A stretch of DNA of 64,000 bases from Sulfurimonadaceae bacterium (GCA_016744905.1 JADGDM010000005.1:1-64000), one strand, 5' to 3'. Shown: positions 9,111-18,939, counted from the first letter of the stretch. Notes: a model not told the origin generated them from the letters alone. Made by a program: numbers and translations.

Positions 9111-10640
9111 ATGAACAGATATTTAACTAAATTTAGTTTGGTTGTTCTTACCCTGTTAACTACCCTTAGTGCAGATGAAGGTTCTTCTACTGAACCTAGA
9201 ATTGCGATGAAAACCAATGCCCAATTAATTTATAATGATAAAGCACCTGTTGTAGAGGACATCTTAGAACTTTTTACAGAAGGAAAGTTTTATGGACGTT
9301 TACGCTCAAATAATTTTCACTTTAATTGGAATGCTCAAAATGAGACACATGACATTCATACCATTGCCGGTGTTGGTACCAGTTTGGTTTATCAAAGTGC
9401 GACTTGGAATATGTTTGATTTTCGTGTTGGTGTGTATGGCTCGTATGCTTTTTTTCAAGATAAAAATGACCCGGCTTCAAGTCTTAAAGCAGGGAAAGAT
9501 GTAGTGAGCCGTTATGATGTTATTAATGGTGGAAATCGTTATATGGCTGTTATAGGCCAATCCTATCTTCGTTATGGTGATGTGAAGTATGCTGAGGTTT
9601 TAGCAGGTCGTCAACTCGTAGAGACTTTTTACACCAAGTCCAATGACACTAAAATGATTCCAAATACCTTTGATGGTTTGGTAATCAACTCTAAAGCAAT
9701 TCCAAAAACGGCCATGAGTGTTGCTTATTTGGCACAACAAAAACTGCGTGATCATACAACTGCGCACTCGGTATTAATGTTTGGTGACTCCGCGTCAGAC
9801 CCAGATGCTGCAACAGCAACTTATGAATATGCAGGTAAGCCAGTTACAGTGAGCTCTAGTAAATACAGCGAAAATGATGATGCGGGAATGCATAAAGGTT
9901 TAACCTATACGGCGCTTAGCGCTGCTGGAAAACCGACCGATTCGCCTCTTATTACAGGTGATGTTCATAATAAATCTGTTGAAAACTTAAAACTTGATGG
10001 ATCATTTTATGTGGTTCCTGAACTGCTGTCTCAGGTAATGCTTGAAGGTAATTATAAATTTAAAGTCAATGAAAAACTCTCAATATCTCCAGGTATGCGT
10101 TATATTAATCAAATGGACAGTGGTGCAGGAAGTGTTGGTGGTGCCTCTTTGTCAGGAAACACTTTAGGATATGAGAACAAAGATTCTCTAAATGCACAGA
10201 TGATCGGTGCCAGATTGGTAACGCAATATGAAAACTATAAACTCAACCTTGGATATACACAAATCCTAGATGAGGCAGATTTAGTGACCCCATGGAGAGG
10301 ATTTCCAACTTCTGGATATACCCGTTCTATGGCACGCTACAACTGGAAGGCAAATACACAAAGTGCGCGTATTCAGCTAGAGAGAAATGCCAACAAATCA
10401 GGGGTGTATAAAGACCTTTACATTCAGACATCTATTTTACTTAATAATGGTGATGAAAGTAAAAATGTTCCAAATTCACTCTATTATTATGCAGGTTTTG
10501 TCCAAAACATCCCTTCAATGGTTGAGATGCAATGGCGTCTGCGTTTGGGGTATGCACAGTATCTTTCTAATGGAGCGACGGTTAATTTTGAAGACTTTAA
10601 CAATCTTGATGCGCGCTTAGAACTGAACTATTTTTTCTAA
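9111..10640 (+). CDS. OprD-family outer-membrane porin
   Basis: A 509-aa outer-membrane porin. It has a signal peptide (to about residue 22, ending L-S-A), an N-terminal FTEGKFYGRLRSNNFHFNW segment and the GRQLVETFYTKSNDTKMIPN segment typical of the OprD-like porins of Campylobacterota, and ends Y-F-F. ATG 9111 is preferred over GTG 9108 because TTAGGAG sits 6 bases upstream. It probably passes small organic acids or similar solutes. It is 12 bases before the GGDEF-EAL gene, so the two may share a transcript. The substrate is unknown. Confidence 0.82.
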   Translation: MNRYLTKFSLVVLTLLTTLSADEGSSTEPRIAMKTNAQLIYNDKAPVVEDILELFTEGKFYGRLRSNNFHFNWNAQNETHDIHTIAGVGTSLVYQSATWNMFDFRVGVYGSYAFFQDKNDPASSLKAGKDVVSRYDVINGGNRYMAVIGQSYLRYGDVKYAEVLAGRQLVETFYTKSNDTKMIPNTFDGLVINSKAIPKTAMSVAYLAQQKLRDHTTAHSVLMFGDSASDPDAATATYEYAGKPVTVSSSKYSENDDAGMHKGLTYTALSAAGKPTDSPLITGDVHNKSVENLKLDGSFYVVPELLSQVMLEGNYKFKVNEKLSISPGMRYINQMDSGAGSVGGASLSGNTLGYENKDSLNAQMIGARLVTQYENYKLNLGYTQILDEADLVTPWRGFPTSGYTRSMARYNWKANTQSARIQLERNANKSGVYKDLYIQTSILLNNGDESKNVPNSLYYYAGFVQNIPSMVEMQWRLRLGYAQYLSNGATVNFEDFNNLDARLELNYFF

Positions 10641-10652
10641 GAGGAGATAAAG

Positions 10653-12812
10653 ATGGATATTGAAAATATTACTTGTGATGATATGGATTATGTTGACACA
10701 GATACAGTACCTATCTCTCCTGATGAATATGTCAAAATTTTGGAGCTTCAAAACAATATCTTAGAAATGATTGCTTCTCATGGTAAATCACAAGACATCT
10801 TAGAACAACTCTGTTTACAAGCTGAGAGCTTATTGGATAATGCCGTTGCGTCTATTATGCTTCAAAATCCAAGTGATGGACTTTTAAATGTTTTAGCCGC
10901 CCCTTCTGTTCCACAGCAAGGTCATGATGCGCTTTCAAAACTCAATCCGGGAATAGGTGGAGGCTCTTGTGGAAATGCCGTATTTACCAATAAAGCCCAG
11001 TATGTTCAAAATACCTTTGAAGACAATCGCTGGTTAGATCTACGTCAAATAGCAGTTGATTATAATCTATGTGCCTGTTGGTCTTCTCCTGTGAGAAATG
11101 AAAAAAAAGAGGCGATAGGTAGCTTTGCACTCTCCTCTTTTGAGCATCGTTCTCCCTCTGCTTTTCATAAAAAACTTCTTGATACAGCGGCGACTATTGT
11201 TAATATAGTCTTAAAAAATAGAGATATAGAACAGCGTATGGCACTTTTTTCAAATTCTATGCAAAATGCTTCTGATGGGGTAGTGATTACGGATAAAAAC
11301 AATAAAATTGTTGAAGCCAATCGCGCCTTTGAAAAGATTTATGGTTACAAAGAGACAGAGGTCTTGGGAAAAGATCCCTCCGCTCTCGCTTCAGGTAAAC
11401 ATGATGCCCATTTTTATAGTGATATGTGGGTCTCACTTCATAAAGAGGGCGCTTGGAGTGGTGAACTTATTAATAAGCGCGCTGATGGTTCTTTGATTAC
11501 CGAGTGGATGAGTATCAGTGCACTGCATGATGATGAGGGAAAGATACAAAATTATATGGCTATCTTTAGTGATTTAACCGAATTGCGTCGCGCACAAGAG
11601 CAGGTAGGTTTTATGGCGTATCATGATACTTTGACAGGCTTACACAACAAGGGTTATCTTGAAACCGTTTTAGCAAAGCGTAAAGAAGCGTGTACTCTGA
11701 TACTTTTAAATATTGATAACTTTAGTTATATCAACACGGCCTATGGATTTAACTCAGGAGACAAACTTTTGATTAAACTGGCGGACATTTTTAAAACAGT
11801 CTGTTTAGCGGATGTTATCTGCCGTATTAACTCTGATGAGTTTGCCTTAGTATTTTATGAAGAGACAGATATTGAAGAGCGTATAAATAGTATCCAAAAT
11901 TATTTTTACACCACGCAAATAGACATTGCAGAGATTGTTTTAAGTATCTCTTTTACCTATGGGGCTGTTTATGGAAACACGCATCGTTTGCGTAATGCTG
12001 CCTTGGCTTTAAAGCAGGCTAAAGAACATGGTAAAAATCGTTTTCATATTTTTAATGAAGATGAAGAGAGTATTCAACACTCAACGCGTGAGTCTTTTAT
12101 CGCCTCAAACAATATTCTAAGACATGCTCTTTTAGAAGATGAAATTGTGCCTTTTTTTCAAGGCATACGGAACAATACTACAGGAGTGATTACCAAATAT
12201 GAAGCATTAGTCCGTATCATTCATAAGGGCGAAATTATCTCTCCGTTTAAGTTTTTAGAACCCGCAAAACTCTCCGGACTTTTAAGTGAGATTACTAAAA
12301 TTATGATTGACAAAAGTTTTAAAGTGATGTCCGCGCGTAGTGAAAATTTTTCTATTAATATTACCGAAGATGATATGAGTAAAAATTATCTTCCTGAGTA
12401 TCTCAGTGCAAAATCAAAAGAGTACGGCATCTCTGCGAATAGAGTTATTTTAGAGATACTTGAGGGGGTTAGTGCGACTGGTAAAGAGAACCATGTTTCA
12501 CAACTACTGCGACTAAAAGCCTTAGGATTTAGTATTGCTATTGATGATTTTGGAACAGAGTATTCTAACTTTGAACGTGTTTTAGATCTTGATATTGATT
12601 ATTTAAAGATAGACGCAAAATACATTAAAGATATTGATACCAATACAAAAAGTTTAGAAATTGTACGCGCGATTGCTTTTTTTGCTAAAAATGCAAAGAT
12701 TCCTTGTATTGCAGAGTTTGTACACTCTCAAAGTGTTCAAGAGATTGTGGATAGTTTGGGTATTGATTATTCACAGGGGTATCACTTTAGTGAACCCAAG
12801 GAATTTGAATGA
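10653..12812 (+). CDS. GAF-PAS-GGDEF-EAL c-di-GMP phosphodiesterase
   Basis: A 719-aa soluble signalling protein with no membrane helix. Order: GAF (about 30-180, with the GIGGGSCGNAV core), PAS (about 188-305), GGDEF (about 318-465), EAL (about 475-719). The cyclase signature is degenerate, reading N-S-D-E-F, so cyclase activity is unlikely. The EAL domain keeps YEALVRI near 515, an INI asparagine, ILE, IDDFGTEYSN near 631, KID, an AEF glutamate and SQGY, so it should hydrolyse c-di-GMP. GAF and PAS imply control by a small ligand or redox state. It overlaps the next gene by ATGA. Confidence 0.88.
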   Translation: MDIENITCDDMDYVDTDTVPISPDEYVKILELQNNILEMIASHGKSQDILEQLCLQAESLLDNAVASIMLQNPSDGLLNVLAAPSVPQQGHDALSKLNPGIGGGSCGNAVFTNKAQYVQNTFEDNRWLDLRQIAVDYNLCACWSSPVRNEKKEAIGSFALSSFEHRSPSAFHKKLLDTAATIVNIVLKNRDIEQRMALFSNSMQNASDGVVITDKNNKIVEANRAFEKIYGYKETEVLGKDPSALASGKHDAHFYSDMWVSLHKEGAWSGELINKRADGSLITEWMSISALHDDEGKIQNYMAIFSDLTELRRAQEQVGFMAYHDTLTGLHNKGYLETVLAKRKEACTLILLNIDNFSYINTAYGFNSGDKLLIKLADIFKTVCLADVICRINSDEFALVFYEETDIEERINSIQNYFYTTQIDIAEIVLSISFTYGAVYGNTHRLRNAALALKQAKEHGKNRFHIFNEDEESIQHSTRESFIASNNILRHALLEDEIVPFFQGIRNNTTGVITKYEALVRIIHKGEIISPFKFLEPAKLSGLLSEITKIMIDKSFKVMSARSENFSINITEDDMSKNYLPEYLSAKSKEYGISANRVILEILEGVSATGKENHVSQLLRLKALGFSIAIDDFGTEYSNFERVLDLDIDYLKIDAKYIKDIDTNTKSLEIVRAIAFFAKNAKIPCIAEFVHSQSVQEIVDSLGIDYSQGYHFSEPKEFE

Positions 12813-13240
12813 GTGCTGAAGCCTGTCCCATATCCATGGAACCACGTATAAACTCTACCGTACTACGTGTCAATTCACTTTTTTATCTTATCGCACTTTG
12901 GAGTGCTTATTTTTTCGATCAACCCTATATATTGATGCCTCTTATTATTATTTTCATCTCAAAAAACTTCAATCTAAAGTTTGATTGTTTTTTAGATACC
13001 CTGAGTAAAAAAATAACCAATATATTGGATCTTAAAAAAAATATGATAGATCCTGCACCAAAAAAATTGGCAAATGCCATGGGATTAGCAATGAGTTCTG
13101 TGGTTTTTTTACTTGCTTTTTTTGAAAGTGAACTATTGATTTTTCCGTTTGTACTTCTTAGTATTGCTTTTCTTTTAGAAGCTGTATTGGACTACTGTAT
13201 AGGTTGTAAAATTTACGCTTTATGGATTAAAATTAGATGA
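12809..13240 (+). CDS. DUF4395 family membrane protein
   Basis: A 143-aa small integral membrane protein with about four hydrophobic helices. The pattern matches DUF4395: an N-terminal C-P with R-I-N-S-T-V-L-R-V-N, a middle D-P-A-P-K-K-L-A-N-A-M-G, and a C-terminal C-I-G-C near residue 130. The function of the family is unknown; some members accompany thioredoxin-fold or rhodanese proteins, which are not adjacent here. It is coupled by 4-base overlaps to the phosphodiesterase before it and the HAD phosphatase after it. Confidence 0.75.
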   Translation: MSAEACPISMEPRINSTVLRVNSLFYLIALWSAYFFDQPYILMPLIIIFISKNFNLKFDCFLDTLSKKITNILDLKKNMIDPAPKKLANAMGLAMSSVVFLLAFFESELLIFPFVLLSIAFLLEAVLDYCIGCKIYALWIKIR

Positions 13241-14070
13241 TGAAAAACAGTTATATAACAGATCTTGACCACACTTTTTTACGTTCTGACTTGAGTATTA
13301 GTGCCTTTACCAAGGGTATTTGGAACAGCTACGCTTCACATTCAATAATGAGTGTCGCCACCGCACGAACCTTTAAAAAAACCGAGCAATTTATGCAAGG
13401 CATTGAGGTAAATGCTCCAATGATTTTACTCGATGGCGCGCTGGTTGCGACTATGGATAAAAAGATAATTGATACCAAGTTTATTCCTAAATTTGTCGCT
13501 GATGAGATTATTGATGAGGGAGGTAAAATGGGAATTTATCCTTTTGTCCTCTCTTTAGGTGAAGGTGAACTTCATGAAGACTTTCTCTACAGCGATATCC
13601 TTAACCCGCATCAAAAAACAGTACTTGCGCGCTACGCTAGTGATGATAACCTTCAAGTGCGTCACAATATTCGTGGTGAAGAGAAAAATTTTAAAATTGT
13701 TTACATGGGTGAAGAGGAACTGCTTCGTGATTTAGATGCCCGTCTTCGTGAGCTTTTTGGCGATGCCTTTGCCTACATCTTAGCGCCTGAAGCCTATGTC
13801 GGATGTTACTTTTTAACTGTTTTACATAAAGATGCAGACAAGGCACATGGGATTAAAAGTGTGAGTGAATATAGTGGCTTTGATTTAGAAAAACTGACTG
13901 TCTTTGGAGACAATTTTAATGACGTGGGTATGTTTGAACTGGCACGCCACTCTTTAGCCGTATCCAACGCCCAAGACGGTGTTAAAAAACTCGCTTCTAT
14001 GGTTTCCGAATTTAGCAATGATGATGACGCAGTAGCGCGCTACTTAGAGAAACTTCAATATGCAAAATAG
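13237..14070 (+). CDS. HAD-superfamily (Cof-like) phosphatase
   Basis: A 277-aa cytoplasmic hydrolase. Motif I is ITDLDHTFL near residue 8, with H in place of the usual G of D-x-D-G-T; motif IV is FGDNFNDVGM near residue 228, where acidic residues hold Mg2+. The large inserted cap between them is the C2B type found in Cof-like sugar-phosphate phosphatases. It overlaps both neighbours and leads into a sugar permease and a hexose mutarotase, so a sugar phosphate substrate is likely. It is not a good match for MupP, the MurNAc-6-phosphate phosphatase, which has a small helical cap. Confidence 0.82.
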   Translation: MMKNSYITDLDHTFLRSDLSISAFTKGIWNSYASHSIMSVATARTFKKTEQFMQGIEVNAPMILLDGALVATMDKKIIDTKFIPKFVADEIIDEGGKMGIYPFVLSLGEGELHEDFLYSDILNPHQKTVLARYASDDNLQVRHNIRGEEKNFKIVYMGEEELLRDLDARLRELFGDAFAYILAPEAYVGCYFLTVLHKDADKAHGIKSVSEYSGFDLEKLTVFGDNFNDVGMFELARHSLAVSNAQDGVKKLASMVSEFSNDDDAVARYLEKLQYAK

Positions 14071-15334
14071 CAAAACACTTTTTCCGATGGTGATTATCGG
14101 ACTGCTCTTTTTTATCTTTGGTTTTGTGACATGGCTTAATGGCTCATTGATTCCTTTTTTAAAAATAATCTGCGCACTCAGTGACAGTCAAGCACTTTTA
14201 GTGACCTTCGCTTTTTATATCGCATACACGGTGATGGCGCTACCGATGGCGTACGTTTTAGAACGTACGGGCTATCGCAACGGTATGGCATTGGGATTGG
14301 GTGTGATGGTGGTGGGTAGTTTGCTTTTTATCCCTGCTGCACTGAGCGCAGAGTTTATGCTCTTTTTAGTAGCACTGTTTACACTAGGAACGGGTTTAAC
14401 CATCTTGCAAACTGCTTCAAATCCTTATGTGGTTTTTCTCGGTCCCATTGAGAGTGCGGCACAACGTATCAGTATTATGGGTCTTATTAACAAAGGCGCA
14501 GGGGTCTTGGTTCCTCTACTTTTTACGGCTTTAATATTCTCAGATATGGGCAGTAAAGATGTGAGCGCGCTGAATCAAAGTGAGATAGATGTTTTGGCAC
14601 AGAGATTAATTATTCCCTATCTTATTATGGCGGGAGTACTCAGCGCACTGATCGCTCTGGTAAAGTTTTCAAATATTCCTGAGATAGAGTTTGCACAGAG
14701 TGAAAGTGTTGAAGAAAAAGGAAGTATTTTTGCTTTCCCTCAAGTCGTTCTTGGCGCGCTGGCACTTTTCTTCTACGTAGGTATCGAAGTGATTGCTGGG
14801 GATACTATAGGTCTTTATGGACAAAGTTTGGGTGTTGACAATATTACGGCACTCACCTCGTATACCATGATATTTATGGTTGTTGGTTATATCGTTGGGG
14901 TCAGTATGATTCCAAAATACCTGTCTCAAGAAAAAGCACTGATTGGTTCAGCACTTTTTGGCATACTTTTTTTACTGGGTGTCTCTTTTGGCTCAACCAC
15001 ATCCACCTCTATCGCCGCTATTTTATGGGGCTGGATGGGCATTCCTCTGCTTCCTAACTCTTTGAGCTTTGTGGCACTTTTAGGCTTAGCCAATGCACTG
15101 GTCTGGCCTAGTATCTGGCCCTTGGCCTTAGAAGGTCTGGGTAAGTTTACCGCTCAAGGCAGCGCGCTGCTTATCATGGCAATAGCGGGTGGCGCCATAC
15201 TACCACTCATCTTTGGTGAGTTAGCGCAAAGAAGTGGTGATATGCAGGGTTCTTATTTGATAGGAATTCTGTGTTATCTCGCTATTTTGGCGTATGGGAT
15301 TAAAGGACATAAAATGCGTTCATGGAGTAAGTAG
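14060..15334 (+). CDS. gluP: FucP/GluP-type sugar:H+ symporter (MFS)
   Basis: A 424-aa inner-membrane permease with twelve predicted helices. FFIFGFVTWLNGSLIPFLK at the first helix, the L-Q-T-A-S-N-P-Y segment near residue 118 and G-L-I-N-K-G-A-G near 137 match the glucose/galactose and fucose permease branch, including Helicobacter GluP. It overlaps the HAD phosphatase by 11 bases and the mutarotase by one base. Together they form a plausible hexose uptake and interconversion unit. Sugar specificity cannot be read from the sequence. Confidence 0.87.
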   Translation: MQNSKTLFPMVIIGLLFFIFGFVTWLNGSLIPFLKIICALSDSQALLVTFAFYIAYTVMALPMAYVLERTGYRNGMALGLGVMVVGSLLFIPAALSAEFMLFLVALFTLGTGLTILQTASNPYVVFLGPIESAAQRISIMGLINKGAGVLVPLLFTALIFSDMGSKDVSALNQSEIDVLAQRLIIPYLIMAGVLSALIALVKFSNIPEIEFAQSESVEEKGSIFAFPQVVLGALALFFYVGIEVIAGDTIGLYGQSLGVDNITALTSYTMIFMVVGYIVGVSMIPKYLSQEKALIGSALFGILFLLGVSFGSTTSTSIAAILWGWMGIPLLPNSLSFVALLGLANALVWPSIWPLALEGLGKFTAQGSALLIMAIAGGAILPLIFGELAQRSGDMQGSYLIGILCYLAILAYGIKGHKMRSWSK

Positions 15335-16188
15335 TGGTAGTTTTAAAAAAATTAGAAAATGGTTTTGATATTTTAGAAATTGATAATGAATTTGCGAGCG
15401 CAAAAATAGCGCTTCAAGGTGGACATATTTATCATTATGAACGCGCTGATGATAAGCAGGTTCTTTGGGTAAGTCCGAGCAGTGACCTTGAGCTTGGTAA
15501 AGCTATTAGAGGTGGAATTCCACTGTGCTGGCCTTGGTTTGGGATGAATAAAGAAGATGAAAACCTACCCCAACATGGCTTTGTGCGAACGAGCCTATTT
15601 CATTTAGAAAGCTCACAAAAACTAGAAGATGGAAGCACTCAGGTTATTTTACTTTTATGTGACTCAAAAGAGAGTAGAAGTGTATGGAATCATCGCTTTG
15701 AATTGCGTGTAGAATTCATCATCTCTGATAGCTTAGAGATAAAATTAACCACTAAAAACCTTGATGATCAACCTTTTACTATTACACAAGCCTTACACAC
15801 CTATTTTGAGGTTTCAAATATTAATGATGTGAAAATTACAGGATTAGAAGAGAAACCTTATTTTGATGCTTTAACAACAAAAGGGTGTGTTCAAAAAGAT
15901 GCAATAATCTTTGAGCAAGAAGTTGATAGAGTGTATCAAGAGGTGCAAGATGCGGTATTTTTAAAGGATGCCACACGGAGCATCCAAATTAATAACCAAG
16001 GTTCATCCTCAGTTGTGGTCTGGAATCCCTGGATTGAAAAAACAAAACGTATGAGTGCGATGAATGACGATGCGTATAAAACCATGGTCTGTATAGAGAG
16101 TGCAAATGCCTTAGATGATGAAAGAAGTATACAAGCACAAGAGAATCACACAATAACGGCTATAATTACACCATTAAAAGAGGATTAA
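15334..16188 (+). CDS. D-hexose-6-phosphate mutarotase (YeaD-like aldose epimerase)
   Basis: A 284-aa galactose-mutarotase-fold enzyme that interconverts the alpha and beta anomers of glucose-6-phosphate-like sugars. Visible marks are LQGGHIYHYE, the RGGIPLCWPWFG block near residue 65, LPQHGFVRTS near 85, and late VVWNPWIEKTK. It begins at a GTG that shares one base with the stop of the permease gene, which indicates coupling. It ends one base before an HTH-like gene. Confidence 0.85.
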   Translation: MVVLKKLENGFDILEIDNEFASAKIALQGGHIYHYERADDKQVLWVSPSSDLELGKAIRGGIPLCWPWFGMNKEDENLPQHGFVRTSLFHLESSQKLEDGSTQVILLLCDSKESRSVWNHRFELRVEFIISDSLEIKLTTKNLDDQPFTITQALHTYFEVSNINDVKITGLEEKPYFDALTTKGCVQKDAIIFEQEVDRVYQEVQDAVFLKDATRSIQINNQGSSSVVVWNPWIEKTKRMSAMNDDAYKTMVCIESANALDDERSIQAQENHTITAIITPLKED

Positions 16189-16189
16189 C

Positions 16190-16558
16190 ATGAAAATCAA
16201 TGAAAATAAAATAGCAACAGAGCTTAACCAAAGTCGTCAAACATTTGCGTACTGGAAAAAAGAGCGTCCTGAAGTATATAACACCATTCGTGGCTATTAT
16301 GAACTTCGTGAAGAGTTAGAGAAAGAAAATCCAAGTATCGATGCACTTAGAGAAGTCATCGCCAATGTTGGTAAAAATCTTTCAAGCCTGACTCAAAAAC
16401 TAGAGACAGATACTATTAAAGATCTAGAGACAAGACTAAACCTAGCGAAGACTGATAAGGCAAAGAAAAAAATAATGGGTGAGTATGTTAGCAACCTAAA
16501 GAAATACCCACAATGGGCACAACTTAAAAGATCTTATCAGACAAATAAAGAAAAATAG
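16190..16558 (+). CDS. Small protein with HTH-like N-terminus
   Basis: A 122-aa highly charged, mostly helical protein. Residues 6-35 (KIATELNQSRQTFAYWKKER) resemble the helix-turn-helix of phage Cro/CI-like and transposase-type DNA-binding domains; the rest looks like coiled coil. No family is recognised with certainty. It begins one base after the mutarotase stop, so it is probably the last gene of the sugar operon and could be its regulator. The perfect hairpin at 16583-16608 follows it. Confidence 0.6.
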   Translation: MKINENKIATELNQSRQTFAYWKKERPEVYNTIRGYYELREELEKENPSIDALREVIANVGKNLSSLTQKLETDTIKDLETRLNLAKTDKAKKKIMGEYVSNLKKYPQWAQLKRSYQTNKEK

Positions 16559-16582
16559 TAAGATTTAGACCTCCTTCATTCA

Positions 16583-16608
16583 AGAGTGTTACGGTTTGGT
16601 AACACTCT
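16583..16608. terminator. Perfect 10-bp stem, terminator-like hairpin
   Basis: AGAGTGTTAC (16583-16592) pairs perfectly with GTAACACTCT (16599-16608) around a 6-base loop. It lies 24 bases after the stop of the HTH-like gene. No T-run follows on either strand, so it is not a textbook intrinsic terminator; it could also be an mRNA-end stabiliser or an operator. Confidence 0.5.
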
Positions 16609-16709
16609 AAAACTCCCTATATAAAGCTTCTTCAAGAGATTAACTAGAATATTATATTTAAATAAAAATAAATTGTATATGATATAAATAGAATATATCA
16701 CATTTGTGT

Positions 16710-16715
16710 TATAAT
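16710..16715 (+). promoter_or_regulatory. Extended -10 promoter of the hemerythrin gene
   Basis: TATAAT is preceded by TG with one base between, giving an extended -10. It is 20 bases before the chosen start codon at 16736. The sequence upstream is strongly AT-rich. Confidence 0.5.
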
Positions 16716-16735
16716 TTCAAAAAAGAGAAATGACG

Positions 16736-17197
16736 ATGATAAAAAGACTTTTTGCCACAAAAAACCAGAAATTAGTACGTAGATGGAAAAAAGAGCATGG
16801 AAATATGGTTACCTTAGCACACAAAATTATTTCAGCCTATAAACATCATAATTACAAAGCAGTAAGAAAAGAACTCAAACGTTTGAATCATGTTGCGATG
16901 GAGCATTTGATGACAGAAGACTTAGAATTCTTCGAATTATTGCAAAACAGTGCCAGAGTAGATAACAATACAAAAAAAATGGTAGATGAATTTAATCTTT
17001 CATTTCGTGATACTAAAGCAGTATTACGTGGATTTTTTGCGACGTATACACACTCAAATGCAATTTATGATGAAGAATTTTTTACTACCTTTGGTGCCAT
17101 TGTTGAAGCATTGGGCAATAGAATTGCTTATGAAGAGAAAAATCTCTATGTGAAACTTGATGAGAGCAGAAGAGTCGTTAATCAGAAGATACGTTAA
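16736..17197 (+). CDS. Hemerythrin-like (HHE) protein
   Basis: A 153-aa soluble four-helix protein. The metal-ligand pattern is visible as KEHGNMV near residue 18, LNHVAMEHLMTEDLEF near residue 48 and a later Y-T-H-S plus Y-E-E-K-N-L-Y, consistent with a di-iron hemerythrin domain, although spacing differs from textbook bacteriohemerythrins. Campylobacterota have many such proteins, used for O2 binding or protection of iron-sulfur enzymes. An upstream ATG at 16730 is only 2 bases from the AGAG, so 16736 fits better. Its TAA lies in a TTAA shared with the convergent cyclase stop. Confidence 0.72.
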   Translation: MIKRLFATKNQKLVRRWKKEHGNMVTLAHKIISAYKHHNYKAVRKELKRLNHVAMEHLMTEDLEFFELLQNSARVDNNTKKMVDEFNLSFRDTKAVLRGFFATYTHSNAIYDEEFFTTFGAIVEALGNRIAYEEKNLYVKLDESRRVVNQKIR

Positions 17198-18921
17198 GCG
17201 TTAAAACTCTCTAACCTATCTCTTCCCAACTCTTTGGCCCTATACAGTGCTTTGTCTGCTTCTTGTAGAAGTACTTCAAGGTCTGCGTTATTGCTACTAA
17301 GACCAATACTCACATTTACCTTTAGCTCCTCACTTCCTTTAATAGAAATCTCACGTGTACTAGAGAGGACTCTTTGTGCAATAGCTATGGCGCTCTCTTT
17401 ATCTGTATGAGGCAAAAATAGTACAAACTCCTCTCCCCCGTAACGTGCAAATATATCATCATTACGTAGCATGGTTTGACACATTTTAGAGAAACTAATC
17501 AGTACTTTATCTCCGACATCATGCCCATAGGTATCATTGATATTTTTGAAAAAATCAAGGTCTAACATTAGAAGAGTAAAAGAGTTGTTATTGGCGTCGC
17601 TTAGGTATTCATTCACAGTGCTGTAGAAGTACCGTCTGTTATAAATTTTGGTGAGTGGATCAGTTTGAGAGAGTGTTATGAGCCGTTCATTGGCTTGAGA
17701 GAGATTATTATTAAAACGTTCTTGTTCTTCAATAACATTGCTCTTTTTTTGATCTAAAACTTTAAGTGTTTGATGTTCATTTTTTAGTTGATTGTAAGAG
17801 TATGCCAGACCGATTGAGAGCAACAGCATCTCTATCGAAGAGCCTATCTGTGGAGCAAAATCAATATACTCATTTGATGGGATGATTCCAGCATTACCTA
17901 AGATGCTAATGCTGGAACCTATAACCACTGAAGTCCATGCAACGGCGTAAAATAAAAAGGTGATGGTTCTTTGATAAAGGATGAAATAGAACAAAATTAA
18001 TACAAAAGCCAGTACCGCCAACAATGCTAAAAAGGAAGCAATTTTGATTGCAGTGGCATAACCAAATATAAAAGGTGTCAGACTCACTATAAGAGTGCTG
18101 TAAAAAAAGCCATTTAGAAGTTGATATAATCTTAATGAATAACGTTTAAGTTGAAGAAAATGAATGGAAAACTTTATTGAAAATCCGGCTGAAAGCATAA
18201 TCGCAATAGGAACGAAATAATAATTAATAGACGGAGTATTGGGCCAAAGCAGTTCAAAGGCTGCACCACTAAGTCCTATGGAAAATCCGAAAAATACCAG
18301 ATGAAAAAGTACGTAGTAAAAATAATCCTCACGGCGAACGATGAGAAAGATGAGAAAATTGTACGCCAACATAATGATAACTGCACCAAAGTAGAGGGAG
18401 AGAATTCTCTCACTATGGTGAATTTTCTTTAAATAGCTGCGCTCTTCCTCAATATGTAGGCCTATATTGGTATTGCTGTCTGTTTTTACTTTGATAAAAA
18501 AATGACGTGTTTGCGCTGGGGTAAGGCTAAAAATGTAAGAGGGTTTTGTACTGACTCCGTCTTGATCAAAGGGGCGTAAATCTCCAAGTTCTTTTTTGAG
18601 AATAAGTGTCCCATGTATTAATTCAAATATATCAACATAATCAAGAAGGGGGTATTCAAACTCTAAAAGATATCTTTGTTCTAAAGGATGTGAACTGTTG
18701 ACATCAACTTTAAGCCAAAATATATCGCTGATATATCCAAACCGTGTATGTTCAGTCTGTAGGGGTTGAAAAAGTCCTTGAGCATCTTTTGCTAAGATCT
18801 CTTTCTGGCTGTAAGATCTATCTTCAAGTTGTATATAACTGATATTTTGAGAAAGCAGTGTAGCATTGGCAAACAGGGTGCTTACTAAAAATGTAGTAAA
18901 CAGTAGATATTTAAACATCAT
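17194..18921 (-). CDS. 7TMR-DISM diguanylate cyclase
   Basis: A 575-aa inner-membrane sensor. Order: signal peptide (about 1-20), periplasmic 7TMR-DISMED2 domain (about 25-150, a jelly-roll thought to bind carbohydrates), seven helices (about 170-385), coiled coil, then GGDEF (about 410-570) with an intact YGGEEFVLF near 497 and the DPLTKIYNRRYF entry. It should make c-di-GMP. It starts 18 bases after the stop of the lytic transglycosylase and appears to be the last gene of the peptidoglycan-recycling operon, which suggests that wall fragments may be the ligand. That link is inference. Confidence 0.9.
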   Translation of the reverse strand: MMFKYLLFTTFLVSTLFANATLLSQNISYIQLEDRSYSQKEILAKDAQGLFQPLQTEHTRFGYISDIFWLKVDVNSSHPLEQRYLLEFEYPLLDYVDIFELIHGTLILKKELGDLRPFDQDGVSTKPSYIFSLTPAQTRHFFIKVKTDSNTNIGLHIEEERSYLKKIHHSERILSLYFGAVIIMLAYNFLIFLIVRREDYFYYVLFHLVFFGFSIGLSGAAFELLWPNTPSINYYFVPIAIMLSAGFSIKFSIHFLQLKRYSLRLYQLLNGFFYSTLIVSLTPFIFGYATAIKIASFLALLAVLAFVLILFYFILYQRTITFLFYAVAWTSVVIGSSISILGNAGIIPSNEYIDFAPQIGSSIEMLLLSIGLAYSYNQLKNEHQTLKVLDQKKSNVIEEQERFNNNLSQANERLITLSQTDPLTKIYNRRYFYSTVNEYLSDANNNSFTLLMLDLDFFKNINDTYGHDVGDKVLISFSKMCQTMLRNDDIFARYGGEEFVLFLPHTDKESAIAIAQRVLSSTREISIKGSEELKVNVSIGLSSNNADLEVLLQEADKALYRAKELGRDRLESFNA

Positions 18922-18939
18922 TGGCTCTTTATTGGTAGT

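Noticed and set aside
13237-14070. HAD phosphatase as the missing MupP
   Set aside because: The large C2-type cap and the sugar permease/mutarotase context fit a Cof-like hexose phosphatase better.
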